DNA from: Methanomicrobia archaeon
Lineage (GTDB): Archaea; Halobacteriota; Bog-38; Methanoflorentales; Methanoflorentaceae
NCBI GenBank assembly: GCA_015661395.1
Contig: JACWML010000005.1
Coordinates: 1-57,146 of the forward strand
Length of the DNA stretch: 57,146 nucleotides
Direction of reading: 5' to 3'
Part shown: piece after piece, positions 44,207 to 53,409 of the stretch
Layout: the number at the start of each line of letters is the position of its first letter
How positions within the stretch are numbered: position 1 is the first letter of the stretch
Notes under the pieces: generated by a model
The model's database searches: none
The model's input: only the letters and a program-made list of their open reading frames with translations
What the model was told of the DNA's origin: nothing
Program-made: the position numbers and the translations under genes

Positions 44207-44428
44207 ATGCCGCGGATTTTCATAGACCTAGAAAAGTGCGACGGCATAGGAAAATGTGCCCGCGTTTGCCCGAAAGGCGAGCTGATCTACGGTACGGCAA
44301 TGGTCAGCGGCAAGCGAAAATGTATCGTCAAGGATCCGCGTTACTGTCTGGGGTGCACGGCTTGCATTGGAAGTTGTCCCAAGCGCGCCATCCGAATCGA
44401 CTTCTCGGCACCAAGACCGAAGCGCTAG
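44207..44428 (+). CDS. Two-cluster ferredoxin with an altered first motif
   Basis: A 73-residue bacterial-type ferredoxin. The second cluster motif is complete (CLGCTACIGSCP, residues about 47-58). The first reads CDGIGKCARVCP: the position of the second cysteine in CX2CX2CX3CP is isoleucine. One cluster is therefore probably 3Fe-4S, or has a non-cysteine ligand. The C-terminus is basic (FSAPRPKR). It starts 23 bases after ndk, and its stop overlaps the convergent guaAA by four bases. The electron partner is unknown. Confidence 0.88.
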   Translation: MPRIFIDLEKCDGIGKCARVCPKGELIYGTAMVSGKRKCIVKDPRYCLGCTACIGSCPKRAIRIDFSAPRPKR

Positions 44429-44988
44429 TACTCGTCGCAGATCTTGAGAAAGTTTAGTAAAAGAGTATTGCCCGCCTCCGTGTGCGCGACTTCGGGATGC
44501 CACTGCACCCCATAGATAGGTTTAGAAGGGTGTTTCATCGCTTCTATTTCGCATATCGCTGAACGGGCGAGTTTTACAAAATTACTCGGCAAGCGACTGA
44601 CTTCGTCGGCGTGTGACGCCCACGCAGTTATTGTTGGCGCCATACCTCGCAGTATGTCGTCAGGCTCGATGATCTCAACTGTGACGTGAGCATATCCTCC
44701 CGACGCGCCTTTGCCGACGGCACCGCCAAACGTCTCGGCTATCAGCTGATGGCCCAAGCAAATCCCTAGAATCGGCAGCTTTATCTCTCGCACGTACTGC
44801 TTGCAATTCCCTATGCGGTCCATTGTTGGGCCACCGCTCAAGATTAAACCATCTGGACTGCGCTGGAGCAACTCGTCGGTGCTAAGTGTATTCTTCACGA
44901 GCTCGCATCGGGTGCCTAGGTCCCGAACAGCGCGATGAATCAAATGGGCAAATTGTCCGTAATTGTTGATTACCAAAACTGACGTCAA
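44425..44988 (-). CDS. guaAA: GMP synthase glutaminase subunit
   Basis: The glutamine amidotransferase part of archaeal two-subunit GMP synthase; it releases ammonia for XMP amination by the separate GuaAB synthetase, which is not in this window. The 187 residues start with VLVINNYGQFAHLIHR, and the catalytic triad is cysteine in LGICLGHQL near residue 76 with histidine and glutamate in GVQWHPEVAHTE. LILSGGPT gives the oxyanion loop. It appears monocistronic. Confidence 0.95.
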   Translation of the reverse strand: MTSVLVINNYGQFAHLIHRAVRDLGTRCELVKNTLSTDELLQRSPDGLILSGGPTMDRIGNCKQYVREIKLPILGICLGHQLIAETFGGAVGKGASGGYAHVTVEIIEPDDILRGMAPTITAWASHADEVSRLPSNFVKLARSAICEIEAMKHPSKPIYGVQWHPEVAHTEAGNTLLLNFLKICDEY

Positions 44989-45021
44989 GAGTTCACCTAG
45001 GGTCGCGCAAAAAAAGTAAGC

Positions 45022-45255
45022 TCAGGCTTTCTTCGCGGTGTACACGCGCCACGTGGTTCCGTGAGAATAGCTCCATTTCTCAATAACGATGTCGTCGGCA
45101 TTATCGATCAGCATGCTAATATTCGTGCCGACTTCGTTGGGACTAAGGCCTAGTTCTCGGGCTATTGATTTGCTTTTGAAAAAGTATTTGCCTCGTGTAA
45201 CCCCTTTTTTCAAATAGCTCAGTATCTTTGTTTGATTGTCGTTAGGACTAGACAT
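45022..45255 (-). CDS. Small winged-helix protein (DUF7123-like)
   Basis: A 77-residue protein with the pattern of a winged helix: an opening helix (QTKILSYLKKG), RGKYFFKSKSIARELGLSP as helix-turn-helix, VGTNISMLI as the recognition helix, and a wing (IVIEKWSYSHGTTWRVYTA). It resembles a small archaeal family that I associate with DUF7123. DNA binding is likely, with unknown targets. A TATA box lies 30-40 bases upstream on its strand. It stands between guaAA and the MBL nuclease gene. Confidence 0.7.
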   Translation of the reverse strand: MSSPNDNQTKILSYLKKGVTRGKYFFKSKSIARELGLSPNEVGTNISMLIDNADDIVIEKWSYSHGTTWRVYTAKKA

Positions 45256-45285
45256 CTTGATCTCCCATGTACAGTGACTGCTTTT

Positions 45286-45297
45286 GCTATATATACG
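45286..45297 (-). promoter_or_regulatory. TATA-type element of the winged-helix gene
   Basis: On the minus strand CGTATATATAGC, about 31-42 bases before the ATG at 45255, so the leader would be very short. Confidence 0.5.
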
Positions 45298-45357
45298 CTC
45301 TTACTTGGACGTTTTCGAGCATTCCTGCGGCTGCCGCGACCCCATAAGCGTACGGCA

Positions 45358-46326
45358 TTATGCGTAATTAGACAAAAAGTGTTGCCCCTTCTCGAGTGGA
45401 AAGGCATCGATCCCGAGGTGGGCGTGAACGAGACGCGCAAACTTCTTTGCAAACCCGTGACAGGTATAGACCACTTCAGGGCTGCATCGGTCAACGAAGC
45501 GTAAGAGGTCTTGAAAATCTGCGTGATCTGATAGTGCAAATGCGTAGTCTACTCCTCTAAAGTACTTCCCGCGGCTGGCCGCCCAACCGGAGACTGCAAG
45601 CGTGCGCCTTTTCCCACGGAGCGGTCCGTCCTGCCCTTGGGGGGTTGAGCGCCCCGACGTGATGAGCACAAACGGCTCTCGCGATTCCGTGACCGAAGCC
45701 GCGTCGAATAGTTGATCACGAAAATCGTAACCAAAGCTCCTCAGCGCGTCATTAATCTGATAGATACCGTCGTCGACAAAAGGGGCGTAATCGCGAAGCA
45801 GGTGTGTAAGTTCTTGCGCCTTTCCGAAAGGATAAGCGAGAACGATCACCGATTCGTCATTCTCAATACACGAAGCGACACATTGTCGAATCTGCGTGGC
45901 AACTTCCTTCGTTTCGGGAAAGACGTACTCCTCGCTTCCGAATGTGGATTCGACGATCAAAACGTCGGCACTAACTGGCTGCGCTCCCTGCGAAAAAAAC
46001 TTTTGTTTGGTGCAGAAGTCGCCGGTGTAGAGGATACTTTGGTCCCCCTCAAGCAAAAACATGCGCGAGCCGACAACGTGACCCGCGTCAAGCGGGCGCA
46101 CACTTGCGTGGCTCAGTATGTCTGCTGTCGCCCGTTTCCTTAGCTTTAGCAGTTTCTGCGTGACATCAGACATGACGACGCTTTCGCCGTGGCAGCGAGT
46201 CGGAAGGTGGTCAGAGTGTCCGTGTGAAACCAAATTGATTTCTTCTGGGGAGTACGTTCTCGGGTCGAGTCTGAATTTTGTTCCGTCTGTAAAAGTGACG
46301 GATATTCCGTTTTTCTGATAGATCAT
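45358..46326 (-). CDS. MBL-fold exonuclease-like protein (COG1236 type)
   Basis: A 322-residue metallo-beta-lactamase protein of the beta-CASP-related group that includes mRNA 3'-end processing factors. Metal motifs are SHGHSDHLP near residue 35, DAGHVVGS, YTGDFCTKQ, and SDHADFQDL followed by CHGFAKKFA near the C-terminus. The middle VIVLAYPFGKAQELT and FVLITSGRS are typical of the group. It is likely a nuclease acting on RNA or DNA ends. It is a single gene of about normal length for the short archaeal form. Confidence 0.85.
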   Translation of the reverse strand: MIYQKNGISVTFTDGTKFRLDPRTYSPEEINLVSHGHSDHLPTRCHGESVVMSDVTQKLLKLRKRATADILSHASVRPLDAGHVVGSRMFLLEGDQSILYTGDFCTKQKFFSQGAQPVSADVLIVESTFGSEEYVFPETKEVATQIRQCVASCIENDESVIVLAYPFGKAQELTHLLRDYAPFVDDGIYQINDALRSFGYDFRDQLFDAASVTESREPFVLITSGRSTPQGQDGPLRGKRRTLAVSGWAASRGKYFRGVDYAFALSDHADFQDLLRFVDRCSPEVVYTCHGFAKKFARLVHAHLGIDAFPLEKGQHFLSNYA

Positions 46327-46363
46327 AAGGGCTGCTTGCTCAGGCTTCCGCGCAGATATGCGG

Positions 46364-46648
46364 CTACGGTAAATTACCTTCGCCGCTCATTCCGTGCTGT
46401 ATTTCCAGGTTCATTGCGATGAGAATCTCAAAAATCTTTTTTACTGAACCCGCGTCAATGTTCCGTTCGGTAGCCATGTCGACGGCTCTATTCAGCACCC
46501 GTTCGTGCTGCCTCTCATCGTCAATCTGGGTGAAGCCATCCGCCCTTTTCGCGTGTAAGACCTGCGACGCCAGGTCTGTTCGTCGTGCTATCAGTTCGAC
46601 GATTTCCGCATCGATTACTGCTATTTGACCTCGCACTTTCTCTAGCAT
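46364..46648 (-). CDS. Chorismate mutase, AroQ type
   Basis: A 94-residue all-helical chorismate mutase that makes prephenate for phenylalanine and tyrosine. Recognised by VRGQIAVIDAEIVELIARRTDLA at the N-terminus (arginine and acidic contacts), the lysine in VLHAKRADG, and DDERQHERVLNRA. It lies 61 bases after shikimate kinase on the same strand, the common archaeal order aroK-aroQ. A TATA-like CATATATAG sits only about 10-20 bases before the ATG, so a leaderless start at the GTG four codons in is possible. Confidence 0.9.
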   Translation of the reverse strand: MLEKVRGQIAVIDAEIVELIARRTDLASQVLHAKRADGFTQIDDERQHERVLNRAVDMATERNIDAGSVKKIFEILIAMNLEIQHGMSGEGNLP

Positions 46649-46709
46649 CCGGCTTGACTATATATGCCTCGTATTAGAAGAACGTTGGCTCTTCGCCGTT
46701 GTTCGATGG

Positions 46710-47558
46710 TTAAAGCGTTTCTATCTGGGCTCCTCTATTCGACGCCTCGGTCTCAATAATAAACCCCTCGAGTGGTTCCCACGCCTGTTTGACGGTCCGC
46801 AAAGATGATCGATCCACAAGAGCTATGTATGCTGGTCCCGTTCCGGAAAGGGTCGCGGATTGCGCTCCGGCAGCCAGCGCCGACAGTATGGGCTCCGGAC
46901 TGAAGCCAAACGCGGCGCAGTATAACAAGCCGTTTAACACCATAGCCTTTTCATATTCGCCATCGAGAGCCAAATGATACGCCATATCGACCCACGGTGC
47001 GAGCAGCTTTGCTCGCGAGACGTCCGCCTTCGCTGAATAGGCTTTGCCTCGCGGGACATATACTAGTACGGCAGCGTTTATTTCAACGCGCTTTAGAAGC
47101 ACGTCGTGCTCGTTGTCCGTGAAGACGAGCCCTCCGAAAAACGAGGCACACGCATCATCAAACGCCCCCGTGATGGTGACCCCCGCCCTTCGTGCTGCGA
47201 GGACGCCAAGTTTGACGACGTCGAGCGGCTCTAGTTCAACGTCAAGGGCTTCGACTAGTGCGAGTACCGCGGCGTTCGCTGCCGCGCTACTGCTCTTTAG
47301 ACCAGTTGCGATTGGTATTTCACTTCTCGTTACAATGTGGACGCCGGATCTTGGGGCGTATCGTTCGACAACCAAGCGCCCACACTCTTCGATGAGCGAG
47401 GTGTCGGCAGAGGGATCATCAGCAATTTCGCACGTGATGCCGCTGTCGACGATCTCGACCTCAGCGTGAGTTTTCAGCCCGATAGCAAAAGCAGATCCTT
47501 TGAGCGTTGCGATCGCATTGATGACGGTGCCGGCCCCGCGTGCTGACGCTCGTATCAT
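46710..47558 (-). CDS. aroK: Archaeal shikimate kinase (GHMP family)
   Basis: Archaeal shikimate kinase is a GHMP kinase unrelated to bacterial AroK. The 282 residues start with ARGAGTVINAIATLKGSAF, the ATP loop PIATGLKSSSAAANA is near residue 87, and the C-terminal GHMP motif is LSGTGPAYIALV near residue 238. TGAFDDACASFFGG gives the shikimate site. It is likely transcribed with chorismate mutase. A TATA box (minus strand TCTATATACC) lies about 25 bases upstream of the start at 47558. Confidence 0.94.
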   Translation of the reverse strand: MIRASARGAGTVINAIATLKGSAFAIGLKTHAEVEIVDSGITCEIADDPSADTSLIEECGRLVVERYAPRSGVHIVTRSEIPIATGLKSSSAAANAAVLALVEALDVELEPLDVVKLGVLAARRAGVTITGAFDDACASFFGGLVFTDNEHDVLLKRVEINAAVLVYVPRGKAYSAKADVSRAKLLAPWVDMAYHLALDGEYEKAMVLNGLLYCAAFGFSPEPILSALAAGAQSATLSGTGPAYIALVDRSSLRTVKQAWEPLEGFIIETEASNRGAQIETL

Positions 47559-47579
47559 ATGATGCTCACTGTTTTACAT

Positions 47580-47589
47580 GGTATATAGA
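47580..47589 (-). promoter_or_regulatory. TATA-type element of aroK
   Basis: TCTATATACC on the minus strand, 22-31 bases before the aroK ATG, suggesting a leaderless or very short-leader mRNA. Confidence 0.5.
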
Positions 47590-47688
47590 CGGGCGATCGT
47601 CAAAACGGTTGTGCTTTTTTCGCGTAGCATAAGGCAAGGCAGGCGTGACGAACGCTGCGTTGGTCACGTCCGATTCTCTGATGAGAAC

Positions 47689-48156
47689 TCACCTCTCAAT
47701 TTTACTTTTGTGTAAGACTCGTATGTCACGCAGCTTTGTGATGGGGTAGTTGCCAGTTGCGTCTTTCTCAACGCTCTTAACCATATCCCATATCGTCAAA
47801 AGTGCAACGCTTACGCCTGTGAGCGCTTCCATCTCAGCTCCCGTCTTACCTTCTGATTTCACCTCGACGGTCGCAGTTATTGCTGTGTCGAGCACGGAAT
47901 AATCCACTTTGATGCTTGTCAGCGGGATCGAATGACAAAATGGGATGATGGAGGGCGTCTGCTTGGTCGCCAGCACAGCCGCAACCGTCGCGACATTGAG
48001 CACATTCCCCTTTTCAATCGAGCCCTGCTTTATTGCGTCAACAGTCTCGGATTTAAGCTCAATGGTCCCTTCAGCTAACGCGCGCCTGTAAGCTACTGGC
48101 TTGTTAGAGATATCCACTTGCTGTGCTTTACCGTTTTGAATATGCGTAAAGTGCAT
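47689..48156 (-). CDS. moaC: Cyclic pyranopterin monophosphate synthase MoaC
   Basis: MoaC makes cyclic pyranopterin monophosphate in molybdopterin synthesis. The 155 residues carry GNVLNVATVAAVLATKQT near residue 50, the active-site loop PFCHSIPLTSIKVDY, GKTGAEMEALTGVSVALL, and the catalytic lysine in WDMVKSVEKDA. It complements mobA at 32.6 kb; the other moa genes are elsewhere. GGTGAGTG precedes the ATG, and a TATA box (48184-48193) lies about 30 bases upstream. Confidence 0.95.
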   Translation of the reverse strand: MHFTHIQNGKAQQVDISNKPVAYRRALAEGTIELKSETVDAIKQGSIEKGNVLNVATVAAVLATKQTPSIIPFCHSIPLTSIKVDYSVLDTAITATVEVKSEGKTGAEMEALTGVSVALLTIWDMVKSVEKDATGNYPITKLRDIRVLHKSKIER

Positions 48157-48491
48157 GGCTCACTCACCAACGAGATATTGCTCTCATATAGCTAACAGCG
48201 TCCAAATAAAAAAGAGTGATGATTGGTGCAGAGAATTAGACGCATTTTTTCCAACATGCTAGGCCGCGCGCGAAGCTGAAGCGGACAACTTGTCCGGCTT
48301 TCAAAGTTCTGCCAACGTCTGAAAAAAAAAACAGGATAGCCGCGACATTATCCCAGTTCGCGGCTTGTCGCGGCGACGCCACCGCTATGTTCTTGACGTC
48401 TGCGTCCTGGCGAGGACCTCAGCAGAGCACTTGACGGGGCCGAGGCAAAGAGGGGGCAAGGTATTTCTCAAGAAACTCGCAACGATGGTTT
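48157..48491. other. Intergenic region with palindrome and stem-loop
   Basis: A 335-base gap between divergent moaC and pfpI with no convincing gene. It holds the moaC TATA box (minus strand GCTATATGAG at 48184-48193), a 15-base palindrome CGGACAACTTGTCCG (48282-48296), and a 9-base inverted repeat GCCGCGACA/TGTCGCGGC (48339-48347 and 48366-48374) around an 18-base loop. An A-run precedes the latter. SRP RNA and RNase P RNA signatures were looked for and not found. Confidence 0.45.
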
Positions 48492-49043
48492 ATGCCTATT
48501 ATCAAGAGATTAGAAGGAAAACACGTGCTCGTTTTGCTGGCGTCAGAATTCGAGGACGCGGAGTTTCGCGATGTTGCTGGACCGCTGATGCTAGAAGGCG
48601 CAACTGTCACCGTGGCTAGTACTTCGCGCGACGTTCTCAACGGAAAGCACGGCGAAGTGGCCGTTATTCCCGATAGATTGGTGCGTGACGTCAATGCTAA
48701 AGACTATACTGCGCTTTATATCCCGGGCGGAAGAGCACCGTCCAAAATTCGCGACGATCCAGACGTTCAAAAAGTCGTTAGAGAAGCGTATGACGGAGGA
48801 CTCCGGATCGGCGCCGTTTGCCACGGGCCACAGGTGCTCATATCGGCCGGAATCGTCAAGAACAAGACTTTGACATCGCACCCGGCAGTGAGGGCAGAGT
48901 TGGAGCAAGCGGGAGCAAACTACACCGGCAGGCCAGTTGAGCGTGATGGCAGCATCACCACAGCAACCGATCCGCGTGCGATCGCGGAGTTCAACACCGC
49001 GTTCATTAGAGAGATCGCGTGCTGTGAGCTTTTTGGTCCTTGA
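48492..49043 (+). CDS. DJ-1/PfpI family protein
   Basis: A 183-residue class I amidotransferase-like protein of the PfpI/DJ-1 group (cysteine protease or deglycase). The acidic EFEDAEF near residue 19, LYIPGGRAPSKIR, and the nucleophile elbow GAVCHGPQVL with its cysteine near residue 109 are typical, followed by TSHPAVRAELEQAGA. Its true role in archaea is unsure: protein repair or stress. No signal peptide. It is convergent with cfbB and overlaps its 3' end by 38 bases. Confidence 0.92.
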   Translation: MPIIKRLEGKHVLVLLASEFEDAEFRDVAGPLMLEGATVTVASTSRDVLNGKHGEVAVIPDRLVRDVNAKDYTALYIPGGRAPSKIRDDPDVQKVVREAYDGGLRIGAVCHGPQVLISAGIVKNKTLTSHPAVRAELEQAGANYTGRPVERDGSITTATDPRAIAEFNTAFIREIACCELFGP

Positions 49044-50448
49044 ACTCCGCGCACGAGTGCACAAAGGTTGCCGGAAGGCCAGGGTACGATAGCGGGTGAA
49101 CGTGGCAGTACGAGGCGAGCGTGTTCTCGACTTGTATGCCGTCGCATCCGTCTGAGATCCCCGTTCCTTTTTGCAGCTTAAACGCAAACTCGAGTTTGCC
49201 GCTGAGATCTGTGAGTTCTGAGTAGTGAAATTCGTGTCCTCGAAACTTGGTCCCTTTGCGCCCGATGATGGTGTCGTGAATAGTTGTGCCTGCGACGTAG
49301 CCGATTACCCGTTTGTGGATCATATTCGTTTTTGCGGGGATAACGCCGACCATTTTTGAGGTTTGTCCATCATACTCGAGTGATTCAGTGAGGTACATAA
49401 GGCCGCCGCATTCTGCAAAAATCGGCAGGCCCTCTTGAGCGCTTGAAGCGAGGGAATCTCTCATTGAGCGGTTTCGCTCCAGCTCGTGCGCGAACAGTTC
49501 CGGATATCCGCCGCCTAGATAGACACCGTGAACGTTCGGAATCTCACTATCGCGCAAAGGACTAAAGAAGACAACTTCAACGTCGTTTAAGAAAAACAAA
49601 TCGAACAAGTCGTGATAATAAAAGTTGAAAGTCTCGTCGAACGCCACTCCGATGTGCACCTTTGCTCTGCTTGTCCTCGCTTCGTTCGACGGTACAAACA
49701 CCGTAGGCGCAACTTGCGGCATCGGGGGGGCGTTCTTCGCAATTTGAATCACCCTCTCGACGTCAACGTGGCCGCGGATAATATCTTCGATGTTTTCCAG
49801 CTGTTTTCGAAAAGCATGGTCTCGAACAAGCCCTTCGGAAGCAGGTACGAGTCCTAGGTGGCGCATTGCCAGGTGCATGGAATCGTCACGCGGGATTTGC
49901 CCGATCACGTCGACGCCCGTGTAGTGCTCAATTGCCTCTTTCGCTTTGGCTGCGTGCGTCGCACTTCCTATGTTGTTGAGTATGACTCCTTTGATGTCAA
50001 CTCGTCTGTCAAATGACCGATAGCCCTGTACTAACGCTGCGGTACTTCGTGTGATGCTCCGCGCGTCAATGACCAAGATGACTGGTGAACGCAGAATCTT
50101 GGCGACTTGCGCTGTGCTGCCGATGTCACTTAAGCTTTCAAGACCCTCATAAAGGCCTCTAACACCCTCTATGATGCCTATGTCGGCCCCGCGACTTGCG
50201 TGCGAAAAAACCTCAACGATGGCTTGCCTGCTCATCAAATAGCCATCGAGGTTGCGGGAAAAGCGCCCCGTGACCTCAGAATGGTAACTCGGGTCAATGT
50301 AGTCTAAGCCCACTTTGAATGGCTGAACGGCTTGTCCCTCTTTGCTGAGGATGGACATCAGTCCCACGGCGATCGTCGTTTTTCCCGCTGAACTCCTATC
50401 AGCCGCGATGAGCACGCGGGGCACGTCGAGACTGCGTTGCTGCGTCAT
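49006..50448 (-). CDS. cfbB: Ni-sirohydrochlorin a,c-diamide synthase CfbB
   Basis: CfbB amidates the a and c side chains of Ni-sirohydrochlorin in coenzyme F430 synthesis, using glutamine and ATP. It belongs to the CobB/CbiA family. The P-loop is AADRSSAGKTTIAVGLM near residue 15, and the C-terminal glutaminase has FAECGGLMYLTES near residue 345 and a histidine in YCHVHPLSYPG. Context with cfbA, cfbE and cfbD, rather than cobalamin genes, supports F430 over B12. The cfbD stop TAG directly precedes its ATG. The last residues (KDQKAHSTRSL) overlap pfpI. Confidence 0.92.
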   Translation of the reverse strand: MTQQRSLDVPRVLIAADRSSAGKTTIAVGLMSILSKEGQAVQPFKVGLDYIDPSYHSEVTGRFSRNLDGYLMSRQAIVEVFSHASRGADIGIIEGVRGLYEGLESLSDIGSTAQVAKILRSPVILVIDARSITRSTAALVQGYRSFDRRVDIKGVILNNIGSATHAAKAKEAIEHYTGVDVIGQIPRDDSMHLAMRHLGLVPASEGLVRDHAFRKQLENIEDIIRGHVDVERVIQIAKNAPPMPQVAPTVFVPSNEARTSRAKVHIGVAFDETFNFYYHDLFDLFFLNDVEVVFFSPLRDSEIPNVHGVYLGGGYPELFAHELERNRSMRDSLASSAQEGLPIFAECGGLMYLTESLEYDGQTSKMVGVIPAKTNMIHKRVIGYVAGTTIHDTIIGRKGTKFRGHEFHYSELTDLSGKLEFAFKLQKGTGISDGCDGIQVENTLASYCHVHPLSYPGLPATFVHSCAEFKDQKAHSTRSL

Positions 50449-51603
50449 CTACGAGTTCTGGCCTGCCTTCCTGTGGTTCTCCTGGAACACCGCCCGCAAC
50501 GTGTCGCCGAGTTCTGACGGGACGACGTGACTGACCCCCAAAGTCTTTGGATGCAGGTCGATCTCGACCGTGACGTGCGTATGGCCCAGTTGTTTTAGCG
50601 GCAGCACTTGCCGAGGTCCGTTGGTGACCGAGAAGATGGTCTTCTGGCTGACGCTCTTCATTGGAACGGCGTGCGGAACGCCGAGTAGAACCGCGAAGTC
50701 ATAGTCGCTGTAGCGGCTTTCGATCAACGCTCCGGCATTGACGCCGGTGATCGGGTACTCGTCCAATCCGCCTGTGATGTGATCAATGGAGACGCCACTC
50801 TCTTTCACGTCGTTCAGGATGTTTTCGGCGTGCCTTCGGAGTCGCGGCAAGCCAACGCCAGCGTCGAGATTCGCAAAGGTCTTGAGGTATTCGTTGCCGA
50901 GTTCACCGGCAACGGCTGAGACCGCGACGAGTATGTCTGCGAATTGATAGGCGGTCTCTTTTTTGGCATTTAACACGACGACGCCTTTCTTATTACGCTC
51001 TAAGAGCTCTAGCAGTTTCTTTGCAGTTGTATACTTGAGGTCGCCTCGAGATGGCTGGATGTACTCCTTGCTTGCCACCCCTGCAATTTTCTCAAGATCT
51101 GTCGCCTGGACGAGCAGCTCCTTTTGCCGCAGGTATTCCGCGGGATCGAGCACTCCCGCATCGGCGGCTGCTTTGAGCGTCACAATGGCTCCGTACGTGT
51201 TATCTCGGTATCCGGCGTGGATTTCTACCTCGATTGCCGGACACGGCGGGTTTGCCTCCAACACGGCTTCATGGATGTTCTCACCAATTATCATGCTCGC
51301 GCAGGAGCCGATTACCCCTAGAAGGCTTGGATTGAACAGCTCCACAGCACGTCGGATCACTTTCGTCAGAACTTGGTCGCCCCCAAATACAAAGTTCGTC
51401 TCATCCATAGCCGTCGTGACCACTCGAATTCCATCCTCCTCAAGCAATCTGCTGTGTTTGAAGCAGCAGCCTGATGGTCCGTGTATTATTACCACGTCAG
51501 TTTCCAGATCTCTCAGTGTATAGAGCGCGGCAACGATTGAACTCGGTCGAGGATGGATTATCTGCTCCACGCCTGCGTCAGTTACGCGCACATTGGATGA
51601 CAT
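50449..51603 (-). CDS. cfbD: Ni-sirohydrochlorin a,c-diamide reductive cyclase subunit CfbD
   Basis: CfbD is the NifD-like subunit that, with NifH-like CfbC, reduces and cyclises the Ni-sirohydrochlorin diamide in F430 synthesis. The 384 residues show nitrogenase component 1-like features: [29 protein letters not shown] near residue 40 with cluster cysteines, and [13 protein letters not shown] near residue 100. The start ATG follows GGAGGTAG formed by the end of cfbE, so translation is coupled. CfbC is not beside it and is not found anywhere in the window. Confidence 0.93.
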   Translation of the reverse strand: MSSNVRVTDAGVEQIIHPRPSSIVAALYTLRDLETDVVIIHGPSGCCFKHSRLLEEDGIRVVTTAMDETNFVFGGDQVLTKVIRRAVELFNPSLLGVIGSCASMIIGENIHEAVLEANPPCPAIEVEIHAGYRDNTYGAIVTLKAAADAGVLDPAEYLRQKELLVQATDLEKIAGVASKEYIQPSRGDLKYTTAKKLLELLERNKKGVVVLNAKKETAYQFADILVAVSAVAGELGNEYLKTFANLDAGVGLPRLRRHAENILNDVKESGVSIDHITGGLDEYPITGVNAGALIESRYSDYDFAVLLGVPHAVPMKSVSQKTIFSVTNGPRQVLPLKQLGHTHVTVEIDLHPKTLGVSHVVPSELGDTLRAVFQENHRKAGQNS

Positions 51604-51604
51604 G

Positions 51605-52915
51605 CTACCTCCACATTTTCACACATGAAATAATGACGTCACGTTCTTTGGTCAGTGTAAGGGCCGCGCGCAGTGCACTCTCCAAGTCACTTGACCGGAC
51701 AACATTCGCCCGAGACGTGTGCATCTGATCGCCAACGACAACAACGTCGTCGAGGGTCGCGTCTTCAGCTAGCGGCGCGAGCGCTTCCGGAGCGATCCCG
51801 TCGCACACGTTTTTTGCCTCTGCTCCGATGATTAGGACCGCTTTGTGGTCGGCCTTTTTCAACGTCAACCCGTAACGTATTGCGCGTTTGATCGACGTTG
51901 CTTCGAGGCCGGAATTTGAATTGTCGATGAGAATCCGTCTCTTGATTATTGCGGCAGACATCCTTCCCATGACTCCCTTGAAGTGAGCGAGTTTGTGTGC
52001 TATCACTTCGGGATCGAGCTTCGAAGAGAGCGCTGCGGTCACAAAACAGAGCAGTGCATCCTCATAACTCGCGAGGTCATAGCATCCCGTGGGCGTGAAG
52101 CGCACCTCTCCAGAGACTCGACGGCCGTCAATTCTTGCTAAATCGCTGTAGGCAATCGTTATTTCCTCAGGTTCTATGTTCTCGTATCGCACGGTTGCTC
52201 CTTCATCCCCGAAGGTGTTGAGACACCGACCCGGTTCTGCCAAGGATTCCGTCGCCGTTGACGTGATGAGGCAGGAATTGGCTTTCGCATTTGATAACAT
52301 CTGCAGTTTGGCAAACGTCGATGTCTTGGTTTCTTGCGCAATGCCGTACTCAGGTGACAACGTAGTAAGGATATTCACGTCGGCAAGACCGGTTCCGCCA
52401 AGGGACACCTCGAAGATGCACACGTCTGGATCGAAGTCGAATTCTCTTGCTAGGTCCAGCGCCGTTAGTATATTTGCGGGGGTGATGCTTAATTGCTTCT
52501 TAGCGACATATTTCCCGTTTTCGCGGATTTCGAGGCCGCGGCTCGTGAGCATGAGCAACTTGCGGTCAGAAAAAGCGACCCCCAAAAGGGATGCCGTTGT
52601 CGTTTTCCCTTTAACCCCGGTCACTTCAAAAACGAGCGCGTCTTGCAAGGTCTTGGTTTGCCGCGCGAGTTGACCCACGGCTTGGTGATGCGTCAGCACC
52701 GGAATGCCCAAAGCCTCTGCGCGCGCTGTGAGCACTGTGTGGGCGTGAACGGGTGCGATGACCACGTCAAAAGAGTCGATCGCGTCGGGCGCCGGTGAAT
52801 CGCGATATATGTCGATCGCAACCGCGTCTGCGCCGATTTCGCGCAACTTTTTACAGATTTGCCGCCCGCCGTGAATCGTGTCTAAAACGGCTACGTTTTT
52901 GCCGTTGAAGTCCAT
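51605..52915 (-). CDS. cfbE: Coenzyme F430 synthetase CfbE
   Basis: CfbE is a Mur ligase-like enzyme that closes the last ring of F430 from seco-F430 with ATP. The 436 residues contain the P-loop [15 protein letters not shown] near residue 99, a middle [20 protein letters not shown], and the C-terminal [11 protein letters not shown] ligase domain. Ile-leu-ile-asp-asn-ser-asn-ser-gly (ILIDNSNSG) is the typical third domain start. The N-terminal part ([18 protein letters not shown]) is a small Rossmann-like domain usual for CfbE. It starts eight bases after cfbA. Confidence 0.92.
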   Translation of the reverse strand: MDFNGKNVAVLDTIHGGRQICKKLREIGADAVAIDIYRDSPAPDAIDSFDVVIAPVHAHTVLTARAEALGIPVLTHHQAVGQLARQTKTLQDALVFEVTGVKGKTTTASLLGVAFSDRKLLMLTSRGLEIRENGKYVAKKQLSITPANILTALDLAREFDFDPDVCIFEVSLGGTGLADVNILTTLSPEYGIAQETKTSTFAKLQMLSNAKANSCLITSTATESLAEPGRCLNTFGDEGATVRYENIEPEEITIAYSDLARIDGRRVSGEVRFTPTGCYDLASYEDALLCFVTAALSSKLDPEVIAHKLAHFKGVMGRMSAAIIKRRILIDNSNSGLEATSIKRAIRYGLTLKKADHKAVLIIGAEAKNVCDGIAPEALAPLAEDATLDDVVVVGDQMHTSRANVVRSSDLESALRAALTLTKERDVIISCVKMWR

Positions 52916-52922
52916 CTGGGAT

Positions 52923-53315
52923 TTATGCCTCTTTTAGCCTTTTATATACCAAATCAGCGATACACGGGTCGATGCCGAGCGGCTCCGCGTAGACGACATC
53001 GACGCTTCTGTCGGCAAACGAATGCGTAGTTCGGCGTTGGCCGTCTGAAAGTCCGAGAATCTCAGGGATATCCTTCAACGTGTGAGTCCCGTGAGCGAGA
53101 AAGAGCGGAAGTACATAAAGCGTCGTAACGTCGGTTTCTGCAAAGCTTTCGATCCCTTCTTCAACAGTTGGACGATCCATGTTGAGGTAAGCAGTTTTTA
53201 TGGTTGCCTCAGTCATTCTTTCAGCCAGCATAGCTGCCACAGTCTCCACGGTGCGCTTGTTATAGGTTAGCTTGCTCCCGTGACCCAGCACCAGTACCCC
53301 GGAGTTCTCTTGCAT
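52923..53315 (-). CDS. cfbA: Sirohydrochlorin nickel/cobalt chelatase CfbA
   Basis: CfbA inserts Ni2+ into sirohydrochlorin, the first committed step to F430; the same small CbiX(S)-type enzyme can insert Co2+ for B12. The 130 residues carry the metal histidines in LVLGHGSKLTYN near residue 10 and FLAHGTHTLKDIPEI near residue 74. The short length means it works as a homodimer. It leads the run cfbA-cfbE-cfbD-cfbB, with DUF169 and mfnB upstream on the same strand. Confidence 0.94.
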   Translation of the reverse strand: MQENSGVLVLGHGSKLTYNKRTVETVAAMLAERMTEATIKTAYLNMDRPTVEEGIESFAETDVTTLYVLPLFLAHGTHTLKDIPEILGLSDGQRRTTHSFADRSVDVVYAEPLGIDPCIADLVYKRLKEA

Positions 53316-53409
53316 AATAGTCCCCCATTACCTGTGTGCGAATTGTTCTTCTGATATTTAATGATACAGCTCAACCTTGCGCGGCCGATCTTGCTTGCGT
53401 TCAACTCAA

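Noticed and set aside
48157-48491. SRP RNA or RNase P RNA in the moaC-pfpI gap
   Set aside because: Neither the SRP helix 8 sequence nor the RNase P conserved core is seen.
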